A program made the translations under genes and the position numbers. Shown here piece after piece: positions 11,896 to 34,533 of a stretch of DNA of 64,000 nt (positions are counted from its first letter, which is position 1; every line of letters starts with the position of its first letter). The notes under the pieces are model-generated. The model searched no databases. It was not told the DNA's origin and saw only the letters and a list, made by a program, of their open reading frames with translations. The stretch is from Mastigias papua (taxonomy: Eukaryota > Cnidaria > Scyphozoa > Rhizostomeae > Mastigiidae), in the NCBI GenBank assembly GCA_964019165.1, contig OZ025282.1:12606229-12670228 (forward strand). Reading direction: 5' to 3'.

Positions 11896-13795
11896 ACTGA
11901 ACGTATCGGATTTTTAGCAGTTTTTATGCAGCTTACTTGCGTTCAACCTGTAATAAACTACCCCAATTCAAGGAGATGGGTTAGCCTGACCTGGTGAGAA
12001 ACTGCGTTTGTTCCATCTGCACTACTACAACCTAGCCCTGCATAGCCTAACCTTCATTCACCATAGGTTAGTACGGGTATTGTAAAATAGGCAAACTAGA
12101 CGGTCTACTGCAATACAGAGAGATTATGGACAGCCCTATCTATCCCATAATTTGTGCACGGCTAGATTTGAGGTACATTGTAACAAACTGTTATGAGAAA
12201 TTCCCAAAATAACTTAAATCGAAACTTAATTGTTGTAAACGGTTCATTGTGATGATTGAAATCCATCATGTATAATGAATTTGTCTCATAAAGATCCGAT
12301 TAAAATTTCATGATTTTTTATGCTGAATAGGCTAGTTCACCTGGCTGGCGCTGCAGTATTTCAAGATAGAACTTTTGGTTATGCGCCTTCGGAGAGCAAG
12401 AACATAAGATGCTGGCATTATCAACATATGAGTATGCGTAGATGGTTTTAGCTCTAAACGATCAAGAAGCCATGCTGTTGATCCAATGACCCGTATAATA
12501 AAAAATAGTGGTTTTCTACTTAAAGGAGTTATTGCTATATACGGCTAGCAAAAAGTCTGCCATGCATGAGAACAAATAAAATGTTCATATATCTTTGAGA
12601 AAAGGAAATAAAAGGAAAAATAACAATTTATTACCATACAGTACAGTACTACAATTACACTTATACTGGCAAAGCCTCAATTAAGACATCGAACTGAAGA
12701 ACTGATGAATCTCAAACTTGGCAAATACGCATAAGAGAAATATTGAAAATTTACAACAATATTACATGGTGGGGGGGGGGGGGGTAGTTTGATAAATATG
12801 ATATCATTACGTCGACCCTTTAATTACTGTATGCTCATCACAGAGTTGTAGGTCATGCTACTACATTCGTATCGTGCTTAATTAAACCCAATTTTAAACC
12901 CATTAGGTTAGCCTAGGTCCAGACATGTGGCTTCCTTAACTGACTTTCGCTAGATAAAATCGACAATACTACCAAGCCATACTACCAAGCAAAAAGAAAC
13001 ATCTGAGCAAAAACAAATTCGAGAACAGCACGGCTCATTTATTGTTAGAAAGAATAGGAAAAATATATGGATGAATGATGAAGCAATGGCAACACACAAA
13101 ATGCAAAAATCCATCTAGATGATTCTGGTCAATTCTCTCAAACAAACACTAACCACTTACAAGTAGAAACGAACAAAAGACAATCAAAGGAGGATAAAGA
13201 GTGGAAATTCGACAGCAAGTGTCCTATTTAACAGCTTTTTCAAAAGTAATGCTGAAAAAGTCAAACAGATTTTAAACGCTGTTTGTCTTCTAATACTAAA
13301 ATGAAAAGAAGGAGACAGCTGGAAATCAAGCCAACAAAGCAATGCATGGAAATAAATTTACAAAGCAAAGTTGACAAGCTATATAAGCAGACACGCTCAA
13401 TGTTTATTGTCTCTGGCGATACAGCTTAAAATCAAATTGAAAGCAAATCAAAGCATGAGGGTATCAATGAATGAGTATGCAAATAAGAAAATCAAAAACC
13501 AAGATTAAACGACGACCAATCCCAGTAAATTTCCAAGAGATTTGCAATCAAATCTAGAATTGATCTTGTACACAAGATGGGAAATTCGTAGAAAAATGAA
13601 GCCAAAAATGCAGAGAGGTACAAAATATGGTACTTGACATTGGCCAACTGAAATGCAATGCAGAATATCATATATATGACGTTTTTTTAACAAAAGAGGG
13701 TTTTATAAGAAAGTAGTACTTGACCACTGTTCACAAAGGTGGAGAAATTCCATTTCGAGGTTTTTTAGGCCAAAGAAAGTCGATAAGCTAATTCA
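11896..13795. other. No gene recognised; contains a 14-G run
   Basis: No exon or protein match is seen. An uninterrupted run of 14 G lies at 12771-12784, a likely length-polymorphic site and a possible sequencing weak point. Confidence 0.5.
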
Positions 13796-14060
13796 ATAAT
13801 TCATTGATTTACTCATTCACTCATCTACTCATCTACTCATCCACTCATCCACTCATCCAGTCACTTACTCACTCACTCACTCACTCACTCACTCATTCAC
13901 TCACTCACTCACTCACTCACTCATCCACTCACTCACTCACTCACTCATTCACTCACTCACACGTTCGTTCATTCAGTGAGTCATTCATTCATTCATTCAT
14001 TCATTCATTCATTCATTCATTCATTCGCTCATTCATTTATTCATAGATTTTCTGGTTGAT
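13796..14060. repeat. (TCAC)n and (ATTC)n microsatellites
   Basis: A block of CTCA/TCAC repeats (about 13800-13970) passes into ATTC/TCAT repeats (about 13980-14045). The second block is the reverse complement of the GAAT array 2.1 kb upstream. Confidence 0.95.
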
Positions 14061-18158
<4,098 letters not shown>

Positions 18159-18512
18159 ATTAATTTATAATTGATTTAAGAATATAGAATTATTTTCATT
18201 TAGACCAGCATGACTTAGATAGTTGGCTTTAATTAGCTCATATAGATGTATTACTATAATGAGCTTGCGAAATCAATGATAGTACACACAAGAAATCTAT
18301 ATTGGTGTCTTGGGGTCTTGGGGTTCAAATTATCTGACAATACAGAGGCCTATGAGCACAGAATGGAGCTTCATGAATGAAACTTGAATGAGTTTAAAAA
18401 TTACTTTCCAATAATTTGAAAGCTTGTCAAGAACTACACTTCCACAGATTCAACAAATCTTACCACCAAATGTACACCAGTAAATGTGGATATGAGCATT
18501 CTGTATACTTAC

Positions 18513-24153
<5,641 letters not shown>

Positions 24154-24340
24154 TCCCAACTTCTTCCCTCTTGTCGTCTCGAAACTCGTCTGCTTCGTTT
24201 AACATAATTTTCTAATTTCACCCTCCTCCGCAGTTCTATATTCAGGGGATTCCCGCGTTATATTAAGTAACCTCCAGGAAGCACACCAAAAAGAGAGCTT
24301 CTAACTCTTTTTATGCACTTGACTTGAAGGCATCACTATT
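24154..24340 (-). promoter_or_regulatory. ELL 5' UTR and proximal upstream region
   Basis: This is the sequence directly upstream of the ELL start codon, inferred only from position. No TATA box or initiator was identified with confidence. Confidence 0.3.
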
Positions 24341-24562
24341 ATTCTCTAAGTAATGGTTCTCGAAGCATTGAACCTTCTTCTAACTCCTGCAGGCATGCAA
24401 TTACCGGGGGGGGGGTCCTGGGGGTCCGGACCCCTGCCAATTCTTTCAATAGAATATAACTTTTCGGCAAAAGCCCATCCACTCTTATCCAGGATGCATA
24501 TGACAGAAAAGCATGGAAAAATGTTACTCATGAGGCACTCAATGTCCGGACCAGAAGGATAG
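24341..24562. repeat. Repeat-like segment with GGGGTCCGGACCCC palindrome
   Basis: A run of G followed by a perfect palindrome GGGGTCCGGACCCC (24421-24434) and a block leading into the GAT array. The second TCCGGACC copy at 24544-24551 suggests a mobile fragment, but no family was recognised. Confidence 0.4.
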
Positions 24563-24578
24563 AAGATGATGATGATGG

Positions 24579-24638
<60 letters not shown>

Positions 24639-24639
24639 C

Positions 24640-24691
<52 letters not shown>

Positions 24692-24692
24692 T
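24563..24692. repeat. (GAT)n microsatellite
   Basis: About 130 bp of GAT/ATG trinucleotide repeats with rare substitutions. The poly-serine and poly-histidine reading frames on the minus strand are by-products. Confidence 0.96.
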
Positions 24693-25027
24693 GCTAGCCC
24701 ATGGTTGGAGACCTCCTCGTGGTGGCAAGCGGGCACAGAGAGACTCTGCCCTTAAGTTGATAGCGATTCATTTCGCGAAAATTCAGAATTGGGGCAGATG
24801 TTGACGACCTGTGGCAAACTGTCCAACCAGGCCCCTTCAGTGAAAGTCAGGCACAGCAGCTTCAGGCTGCAGTTCTGATAAGTAATTGTTGGGGTAACAG
24901 GGTGGATTGAGTGTAGCCGACTCAATCACCTCTTCTAAACAAATTGAAGGCGACATTGACCTCAGGGTCAGCCTAGGCCCCGTAAGGGGCGTACAGGAAG
25001 AAAGAAGAAGATGATGATGATGATGAT
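24693..25027 (+). repeat. Probable retroposon 3' segment with (ATG)n tail
   Basis: About 310 bp of distinct, relatively GC-rich sequence that ends in CAGGAAGAAAGAAGAAGATGATG. A unit bounded by GAT arrays on both sides, with a GAA/GAT tail, looks like a non-LTR retroposon 3' end. No protein or tRNA-like promoter box was recognised, so the family is open. Confidence 0.4.
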
Positions 25028-25331
25028 AACTTTCTCTTGGAATAGTTTGGAGCTATGTTTTGCATTTTTGGAAAATGAATAGATCTGACTATAATCACCC
25101 TTAGATTTGAAACTAGCGCAATCCTCAACAACCATTCTGTTTCTAAGTTAAGCAATAGCCAAGGAGGCCAGGGGAGATGGCATTTCTAGAGGTTTGAAGT
25201 TTGGCTCAGAGCCCCTGCACAAATGGTGCAATCTAACAATGTTTGCATCATCTTTCTATTAATCAGATTAGGCTGAATTGCAAGCAGATCACGACTTTTC
25301 ATCGCAGAAGTAGACTGCTGGCACACCATAG

Positions 25332-25713
25332 ATGCCTTTATTTAATCTTCTTTCTTCACAACTCTTCCTCGCTAACCACCTCTCAATTTTCATAATGTTT
25401 CTGCTTTGGAGAGAGTTAAAAAGTCTTGAATTACCTAGTGTCAACAAAATGGTCCATCATGAGTCTGCAATCGTGGTCTATAAAGCTGTAAATAATCAGG
25501 CTCCAGTTTCTCTGACTACCTTCTTCAATAGAGTACCCTCTGTAACAAATTGGTCACTTCGCGATTCCAAACTAAATATAAGACCTCCACCACTAAACAC
25601 AAAGCATGGGCAAAACTGTTTTGCATATGGGGGGGGGCATGGTTTGGAATGCGCTACCAAATGATTGTAAGACAGCTAACACTTTCCAATCATTCAAGAT
25701 GAAACTATGATTG
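25332..25713 (+). pseudogene. LINE ORF2 C-terminal fragment (CR1/L2/Jockey-like)
   Basis: The frame contains LWRELKSLELPSVNKMVH, VVYKAVNNQAP, a SLRDSKLNIRPPP segment and, after a 1-base shift in a 9-G run at about 25629, MVWNALPND...FQSFKMKL-stop. This order (vYKalNn-aP, LR-S, WNsLP, FK--L) is the conserved tail of CR1/L2-type reverse transcriptase proteins. The fragment lacks the RT core. Confidence 0.8.
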
Positions 25714-26959
25714 AAGAATAGTAGAAATTGGCAAGTGCAATGCTTGTTTATTCTCTTAATCGTTTTCTATCTTATATTTAAGTACACTTTTATTTATTAT
25801 GCAATTGCCATATTTAGTAATGTATATATCAAGTTTGTAATTCAGCATGAATTATACATTTTATGTATAAGTTTCAATATGGTCCCCTGGAAAACAGATC
25901 GTAGTATCTGAAGGGTCACCATGTCTAAAGAATTAAAAATGTATGAATTGAAATGAGTTGATTTCCCCAACGTTCTTGAACGAAAACAACTAGAGACTGT
26001 GACATTACATATCTCTCATACGAAAGAAAGATTCTAATGGAAGAAATAAAATCTAGCATTTCCTTCAACTGCATGGAAGTCTAAGCGGCGTGAGCTTGCA
26101 ACTTACTTTCTTCGCCTCTTTTGTTGATTCTTTCCTCGTGGAGAAAAGTCATTGACGTTTTACAGGTCGGTAGGCAGCTGACACAGACTGGGGAGCATCG
26201 TATCATGTTATGAGATAAAACAACAATCTGATACAACTCGAAATAAAAACTCAGAGATTACTGGGGGCCTGCCTACCCTGCCCATCAAGGCCTAAGGGCA
26301 TATTGTTTAGCTAATATTAATTTGCTTTTCATATATCAGACATAGCGCCATTTGGAGGATGAAGACTTCAACCGAAACATCTTTCAAGAAACTCTCTACT
26401 TTCTATTTTGCTTTTTATTCTGGATTTTTCGTGGATCCGTGATTGAGTACTACATTAATCTGCAAAATTTTAGTCTGGCAGATGTTGCTTTGGCCAGTCT
26501 AGAGGGGTGAAATTTGAAGCATTTTCTGCCTCGTCAGACCCGACCATGTTGGGTCCTCCTACATCACTAAGGCAAGTAATGAGTCTTCTCACAATCCCTC
26601 CCTGGGCCACTTAGCAGGTTGGTACTTACCACAAAGCGGAGAGACTGACCTAAATCTGAAAAATATAATTCCAAGCTGTATTCTCTTGAAAGAACTTTAG
26701 GTGTGCATTTTTATGCGGATTAGATCCCAGTCCTCGAAAATTCCCATTTGCGCGCATGGTTCTCTAAATAGATACTGTGCAATTTATATATTTCTAAAAA
26801 TCATCACAACTAAATTGTCATGAAAGAATCAATTATTGTTATAGGACGTATCTGTTACGTGGGTTGTAATTCTAGCAAATCTTTAAGCATCGAATTAGTA
26901 TACTTCTCACTGTAACACTTGTTTTAATATCATGATTGGCCACTAAATTGCATCAAAAG
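25714..26959. other. No gene recognised
   Basis: AT-rich sequence with no exon, conserved motif or clear repeat that I could identify. Confidence 0.5.
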
Positions 26960-27205
26960 AAGGAAGCTATCATTTGTTGGTCACGTAGAAAGACACGACT
27001 GTCTTGAAAGACATACTAGAGGCAACAATGGAAGGAAAGGGAGAGAGAGGTCGACTCTGCAGGAGATGGATATACGACATCAGAAGCTGGACAAATCTGA
27101 GCGCAGCAGAAGTCGATAGAATAGCGCAAAAATGAGAATCTTAAAGAAAACTGGCGCGGGAAGTGACGACCTGAGGGAACCAAGCCATATGATAATGATG
27201 AAGAG
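26960..27205 (+). pseudogene. Second LINE ORF C-terminal fragment
   Basis: Across one frameshift the plus strand reads FVGHVERHDCLER, then ILEATMEGK, RRWIYDIRSWTNLSAAEVDR and, past stops, RKLAREVTT. The GHV-R, GRxxRRWxxDI and W-xLAR pattern is the conserved C-terminus of a class of non-LTR reverse transcriptases whose ORFs end in aspartate runs; a short ATGATAATGATGA tail follows here. No RT core is present. Confidence 0.75.
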
Positions 27206-28339
27206 TGGAGGGTATAGAAGAGTGAGTATCTTTAGCCATTTGTCAGACAATAAAGTACGCAGTTAGTCACTTGTCAAGATTTCTGTCTTCAGTTAGCAAA
27301 ATTTCCTTTTGGTACAATATTCCTAGTGCAACACATTTTACGATCAACTAAAGTTAGAACCATTCAGAGTGGGAAGCAAATGGATATACGCTTCTTCCCC
27401 TTTCCTTGTAGAAATTGGAGAAACTAAAAGCTCATCGTCGGCATTTGTTGACATAGTCATAGTCAATTCCTGTCATGGCTACAGTGCATGCAATATTAAA
27501 TTGAGATTAGTTATCTTCGCTTAAAATGAATCTCTTCATCCACTTCATCAATTCAAAGATGTATAACATCAATTTCAGTTATAAGATAGATGGGGTCGTC
27601 TGTGTATGTTAGCACCCTTGGGTCATCAATTGTAATTTCAAAGTTCTGTAGAAGAGCTCTATGGGTGCTACCACTGTAATGGGTTTTTAGAATATTCCTA
27701 CCTACTATGAAATATACCTACTGTACAAATAGATAATTATTCTACTGAGAAGTTCAATGATCTGTAATATAACGTCCATAAAAATGAGCAATGGCTGTGC
27801 AGAGAAATGCACTAGCCTTTCGTGAAATATATACCTACAACTTCACTAAGGAAATTCACAAAAGCCATTCAAAGTGACGTTGTAACAGCTGCCTTATCTG
27901 TTGTTTGAACTATTGGTTTGGAGCTTAAACATCCATGTCAGAACTTTTCGTTCGATGTACTATGGCTTGTATCATATATTTTGCACTAAATATTTTAATG
28001 AATTGTAAAATTAGTTGCTTTTCTTTCATATTGTTATGTTATAAAAGGAAAAAGTTATAAGTGTGAAGTGTTCCTATCTGTTAACAAAGCCTGCGCAGAT
28101 GGATACTAGCTGAATTGAGGTATGTATCGAGATGGGGTTAGACATATAAGTGAACAGAAATCATAAAACGATTCACTGCGATACTCACTGCCCCATTATC
28201 AGTATGGCTTGATGTACCTGTCAGTTGAATGAATTCTTTTGGTTGTTCATATACTGTAATCTACATGAATCAATTCAATTGGATTGAAATGATGGAAATA
28301 ATGTCTTCTTCTACTGAGCAATTCATCATAGCTTCAGCA
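27206..28339. other. No gene recognised
   Basis: AT-rich sequence with only short frames; nothing recognisable on either strand. Confidence 0.5.
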
Positions 28340-28615
28340 ATACTGTAAATCCTCTCAACAAAACAGTCCCCCTGGGATGCTTGTTTGTTTTTGATACTTT
28401 TTGAATGGGACTTATTCAAGGGGGAGGGATTATTCGAGGGGGATTTTGATATTATTAGACACAATTCCTATAAAAAAGCTCATTGTCAAAACTCAGTTTT
28501 TCCCTAGCATTAAATTTAAGCATATTCTTTACGGAAATGGTTATTACTTCATTAATATATTGAAGTTCGAACATGGAGGCCTTATCGAGGAGGGCAACTA
28601 GAGGACTTATGAAAC
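28340..28615. mobile_element. Possible small TIR element with G-rich core
   Basis: The left end CTGTAAATCCTCT resembles the inverse of TAGAGGACTTATGA at the right end. Between them lie ACTTATTCAAGGGGGAGGG and ATTATTCGAGGGGGAT, near-duplicate motifs typical of small non-autonomous DNA elements. The ends are diverged and no target duplication could be fixed. Confidence 0.4.
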
Positions 28616-28873
28616 GATACGCCAGTAGTTTTCTCTCAAGAAAGCAAATAGGACATTTATCAGGGTGAATTTTATCTAGCCACTATTCACTTTCCAGAAT
28701 AGTTGAGAGTCTTCAGGGAGATTGAGCCCCTTTTCAGATTGGGCCTTGACCTTGTTACACTCATATAGATATGCAAAATGATTCTCGTGACAGTTGAGGC
28801 TCGTGTGTTTAGTGCTAAACTTCATGAAAGCCAAAAAATAGTAGAGAAAGGAATTGCAGCAGATACGAGCATA

Positions 28874-29327
28874 CACGCTTTTTTTATAAGAAACCACTCT
28901 ATAAGGAACCTGCATATAGAAGGCTGAAATATTTAAAGAACTTATACTACTAAAGGTAAAAACCCTAAGGAACTTTTCATTTTCAAATTCCAAGTGCTGT
29001 ACTCAGATGCAAGTGAAGATTACATTACATTGGATGATATTAATGGAATAGACATGATATTTCTTGATTGAAATTATGCTTTTGCATATATAGAACTTAT
29101 TTCCTGTCGCATTTGTGCTTTTGAGGTTGAGTTCTAGCCATAATTAAAGGTAAAATTCAGAATTTCAATGCTTTTCTAGTGTCTTTGCCATTTTGTGGCA
29201 CTCTATGTGCAGTGTAAATTAAGAAACTATTAAGGAACTTCTGGTACTACAATTTGCTGATTTGAGGTCAACAAATAAGGAACTTTTAGAACTAGGCCTT
29301 GAGGTAGGTTTCTTATAAAAAAGCTTG
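28874..29327. mobile_element. Mariner-type MITE with TA target duplication
   Basis: The ends are inverted copies sharing GCTTTTTTATAAGAAACC, each two bases in from the tip (CAC left, CAA on the inverted right end), apart from one extra T in the left run. TA lies directly outside both ends (28872-28873 and 29328-29329). The interior has repeated AAGGAACTT motifs and no coding sequence. Size and TA duplication fit a non-autonomous Tc1/mariner element. Confidence 0.7.
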
Positions 29328-29329
29328 TA

Positions 29330-31321
29330 CAACAGGTGCTACCATTCTTCGTGGGTTATTCTTATTGACATTAGATCGGAACATCCGAATCTATTGCCAG
29401 CTATCTCCACAAAACCCAGCTCTTCTGTGGCACATTAGAGCTTGGAGGTCGTAAAGATTGCGTCCCTTTGAAGAACATTTATGGTCATTCTATGTCAAAT
29501 CATCCAGGCCATGACCTCTCAGACTTTTCCACATTTTTAGCAATTGAAGGTTTGGTTAAGGTATGATAGCTATGAACATCTCAAAGTCTCAATCATTGCT
29601 GTTCTTGATTTATGGTAGTTTTAAGTTTTCACCAAAATCATACTTCCACAAAAAATCCGCAGATTTGGATTTGAACTTTGTTACATATTTTGCTTCTCTG
29701 ATAAGTGATAATATTTTCACTCAGAAAGCTGCGTATATATATAGTTTGTTCTGAGAAATTTACTTTATAACAACCCAAAACAATTGTACTCAAAGATATT
29801 CAAAAAGTTTTGCTACCAATACTCCAGACCAGATTATGAGCTAGAGAACCATGTGGCAGGATAGATAGGGCAAAGTATTTTCTTCACCTTGTTTCATGCT
29901 CATCATCCAATTTGAATTAGCCAATGGATGGTACGGATACCACTTGGGAGTACCTGCTATAGAATGCTATGTAAGGAATGATTGCTGGCAGGAATATTCA
30001 ATTTTGCAATTGCACAGAGATTGCTTCTATGAGATACATGACAGGTATCAACGACAATAACCCTGCTAAATTTCGTTACGGTCCTTGAGGGTGGATAAAT
30101 TAATCTTTGCATCACCTTGTCTGCTAATCTGTGTGATTATTCCAGCCCGGAATCAGTTGGTAATAATTTACGTAGCGTTCCATAGCAGGCATTCTGAAAT
30201 GGTGTCAACCTCATTCATGGGCAAAGTCAAATACTTATTTTCTATCACTAGATAAAAGTAGATTTAGAAGATACCATCACTAGATTTAGAAGAATCTGTA
30301 AATTTTCTCAGGCATCTTTGAAAGCTCAGAACAAGATGTTTATGAATATTTGTCAATTTTCTTATTATGTGTTACTTTGAAAAACCAAATTACTAATCTA
30401 TATAATAAACTGTATATCAATGGAAAAAACCAGTCCTTTGGCAAATAAGAAATAGTAGGCACTAGTTCGTGTTTCGTAGCATAATTCGACTTTTACATCA
30501 ATGAACGTGCAAATAATAAGTAGAAAGTGTTCGTTTCTTAAATTATCTTATCAATATGTGCGTGAAGGGTTCTTATACAAACGAATACCAAGAGACCAGA
30601 TACCAACTGATGGAAAGAGTATGGTGAAGTCAGTTCGATAGGAGGAGTAAAGACGTAAGCAATGCAACCTCGTTAAACTAATTTGCGTTCATTGATATGC
30701 GCGGAGCAAGACATAGGCAAATTCAGGCTAACACTAAAAATAAAACCTTCATTATTAAAAGAAAATTTACATACAAGCCTGGAATATCTAACAAAGATAT
30801 AAAAGCTCATGTTTAACTAGCAATGAAAAAGTTTAATAGAACGGCTTTATAAGCAGCAGAAAATCTATATATCAGCAGAAAATTTCAAAACCTATAAAAG
30901 ACTAATAAAAAACTGTGATGGATCCTTTCGTAGATGCAGTGTTTATCAGTGCTTGGCCTTGTGACATGGAAAATACAATTTGATTTAATTTATTAGTGTT
31001 ATTCAATTTAACCTAGTTAACTTTGCATATATGTATGTATATTTATGTATGTACTGCTATTCTGTGGGGACTTGTACAGATAACTACAAAAAAGCACTAG
31101 ATCTAGTGCCCTGAAACATCGAGGATGTATCAGAAGCAGTAATTAACCAATAGGAATGATGAAGAGTTTGATCTGGAACTGCCAATTAATTAAAAGCTGC
31201 ACCTAACTCGAGTCTCGTGTATGTAACCTAAAACTCTAGTCCACTCTAAGTGAACACTCTGATGCAACAAAATCCAAGCAAATTGAAACATGAATGAAAG
31301 TTCCATCAAGAAATGCTATTT
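29330..31321. other. No gene recognised
   Basis: AT-rich sequence; no exon-like or repeat structure was identified. Confidence 0.5.
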
Positions 31322-32639
31322 CAGACCTCCCAGCCACAATTTACAGATTATTTTATGAATTTATGCCAGTTCTCTACTATATTTTATGCCATGTTATGCC
31401 ACAGTCTCATGGAATTTATGCTATGTCATGACAATATTTCATAAATTTCACGCTATATTATGGAACCCAAGCGGCATTTTATAAAATAAGTTGATTTAAG
31501 TTGTGCCATTTATGGTAAGAGGCTTGAAGCTAATGCGGTTCAAAGTGAAAGAGACAAGCAAACAGCCACATAGAAAAGGAAAATCAACAAGCAGCTAGGA
31601 GCAAAGAATGAATAACATAAAAGAATGGTTATCGGTAAACAGGAAGTAAATTGAGGGGCATTTTGGGGCGTGAAGAGCTCAAAATCCTGACTGACAAAAG
31701 GTCAATTATCATTTCGTATGAAGACCAAACTTTGATGAACACCTACTATTCTTTACTATCAACATTCACTATGAAAATTTACTGCTACAAGGTAGGCCTG
31801 CAGACAGCTGAAAAGGATTGTGCTTATGTGGAAACCAAATTCCGGAGTCTGAAACTCCTTTGTGTCAGAAACATTCATCAATTGATCAAATACTATGTAC
31901 CAATAGAATCAGTCATAGTTATGGAGCTTAAAATTTAGGGTCTGGGGGCTTGTTCCCAGAACAATTTTTCAGGTAACCCCTCTAAAACGTAGGAAAATGA
32001 CCTTTTAGAAAATGTTCTCGTTTTCATCATTGAATTTCAAATTGAGAAGGAGAACCCGGTCAGAAAAAGCTGTATCATACGCGAAAACTGAATTTATGAC
32101 TCAAATGACTTGAAACATTAGTCGGGAAACACAGCAATCTGAAAATCTCAGGGCAACGAGAAAATTGAAGTAATTGGCTTCACTTTTCTAACTGGATGAA
32201 GACTGGAGAGTGTCACAATGCCACACACCCCGGCATTTATATGCCTGCAGGCAAATCAAAATGCATATCTTGTGAACAGCTTCCTCACTTTGAAGAAATG
32301 CTCTTTTTCTTCTCTTTTCTTTGTACGCCGGCAAGAGGAAGAATCCCGCATAAAGATAATCTGATCTCGTCTTCATCTAAAATTGCACAACACTGAGTTA
32401 TTGTGGAGGGGGCTATTACCAGCATTTCTCAACATCAATTCTCAGATCCTGCATACACAAGTACAGCTCTATTCTGCCAGTTTCTGTTCAGGGATACAAT
32501 ATGGAGAAAATATTTCTCGAGCTTAACGCCTATGAAATTTTATGCTAATTTATACCCAGTTACTATACATTATACCATTTTACCAAAATTTATGGTAGGC
32601 CTAAAATTTCAAATTTTTTTATGCTGTCTGGGAGGCCTG
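31322..32639. mobile_element. Putative 1.3-kb TIR element
   Basis: The left end CAGACCTCCCAGCCACAAT and the inverted right end CAGGCCTCCCAGACAGCAT match at most positions. Both subterminal regions contain repeated TTTATGCCA/TTTATGGTA-like words. The internal 95-codon frame at 31651-31938 is not recognised. No convincing target duplication was found, so the superfamily is open. Confidence 0.5.
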
Positions 32640-33215
32640 TTCTTCTCTTTATTGTTAGCTTGAAAACGCGCAAGCATTCTAAGTTCATTGTGTCTGTACA
32701 CAACCTAACTCTTAAATTCCATGTAGCAGATATGAGAGGTTAAGTAAGTTTTAACGTTAGTCAAAACAATGCAACAAGTGTAGCACAGATTTAACAAGAC
32801 TTGAAAACTAGACTAGAATGATTCTCCAACGTCTAACCTTCTGGGCTAGTCAATCAGCTGCAAGAAAGACAATCCATACTGATGTGTTTTGCAAAGCTCC
32901 TATGATCAAAATTACAACTTCGTTTCTACCAATATGTTGTACGAGTTTATGGTCAAGTTTTAAAATACAACTTTAAAAGTTTCTATGACTGATTCTATTA
33001 CAAAATTCAAAACTTGTCCGATTTAAGTGCAAGCATCAGATATAAATCAGTGTTGGTTTAGGTAAAGGCAGCATCACCTTAAATATTTGAAATGAAATAA
33101 TACTTCTGCACAGCAATAAAGCCTAAAATATTCAATATCTATTAGTGGTTATCTTGGTATTTTACTCCAATTAAATCACCAAAAAGATAAAAACCAATAC
33201 ACCAAATGCAGCTTA
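32640..33215 (-). other. Downstream region of the P450 gene
   Basis: This likely holds the 3' UTR of the P450. A minus-strand AATAAA hexamer occurs near 32650, but without transcript data the end is not fixed. Confidence 0.4.
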
Positions 33216-34533
33216 TTATCTTTCAATGAATTTTACTCTAATTGGTCTGTCTGGGATGGAAATACCACGAAAGCGAGGTTCAACTATATGGTCGTCAGCT
33301 ACATATAAATCAAACTTCTTCAGTAATTTTGCCAATAAAATCTGAAGCTCTAATTCAGCTAATCGCCTTCCCAAGCACATTCTAACACCATGACCAAAAG
33401 GAATCGATGCGAATGCATTTACTTTCTCATTGTTTTCTGTTCGTAGCCATCTTTCTGGTAAAAACTCTAATGCATTTTCAAAAATGTCCTCTCGTCTGCC
33501 CATTACATAATTCATAATCATCAAGGAAGTGTTTGCAGGTACTCGGTACCCAGATAAAACGACATCTTCTTCCAAAATACGCCCAGTTGATATCAGGACG
33601 GGATACAGTCGAAGAGTCTCTTTCATAGTCGACCTCACAAGATGCAAACGCTGCAAAGTGTTACTATCGGGTTCACAATCACCAGGTAAAACGTGTAATA
33701 CCTCATCACGAACACGTGATTGCACATCAGGATTTTTTGCCAACTCATAAAGCATCCACTGCATTGTATTCGATGTAGTATCAACACCAGCAAAGAGAGT
33801 GTCTACTATGCTTGATCCAATCTCATCTTCTGATATCATGTTAGAAGACAAAAGAAATGGAATCACTTCACTGGAGTTATCCATATTCTCTCCAAGCTCT
33901 ATTCTCCTTTTCACCTCATCCAGTTTGTATTTGATGAGCTCATCAGCAAACTCGTATAGTTTCAGAAAGTTCTTCTCAAAAATCTTAAATGACTTTGTCT
34001 GGTAGTATCTGTAAAGCCAAACTGGAAATAAATTCACAGGAAAAGCAGTGTCTAGAAACAAACCAATAGCGTTGATAAACTCGACACTTTTTTGAGGAGG
34101 GGAATCCTCTAAAGTACCAAAGCGACGATCAAATAGAAAATCAGCTACTGTCTCAAAGGACCATTTGAACAACTCCATATCGAGTTCATCCACTTCAAAT
34201 GCCTTTTCGCTGTCCGGCTTATTGCGTAGCTTTGAAACTCTTGACACTAAATCTGATGCAATATCAGTTATTCTCGGAATATACCGGTTAATTTTCGGTG
34301 GTTTCAGCATCACTTTCGACATTAAACGTTTGTGTTTTTGCCACTTAGCACCATTTAAAAAAAATACACCGGGCTCCTTTGACTGTCTAGAGTAAAAATC
34401 CTCAAATGCTGGGGCTTGGAAACGTTTCGGGTACTTTGGTTCTGCCCTGAAAATAGCAGCAGCATCTGCTGGGCTATATATAAATACTTGATCACCAACA
34501 ACACTCTTGCGTTTGAGAATTGGACCATATTGT
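33216..34533 (-). CDS. P450 exon 2: catalytic body
   Basis: A single open exon of 439 codons including the stop. It begins in the split Arg codon before QYGPILK and continues through PGVFFLNGAKWQKHKRLM (C-helix W..R region), FAGVDTTSNT, ETLRLYP, PERW and the heme loop, ending FIER-stop. No frame break anywhere, so the gene is apparently functional. Confidence 0.95.

Noticed and set aside
24528..24736. Poly-serine and poly-histidine proteins
   Set aside because: Readings of the GAT microsatellite in two frames.
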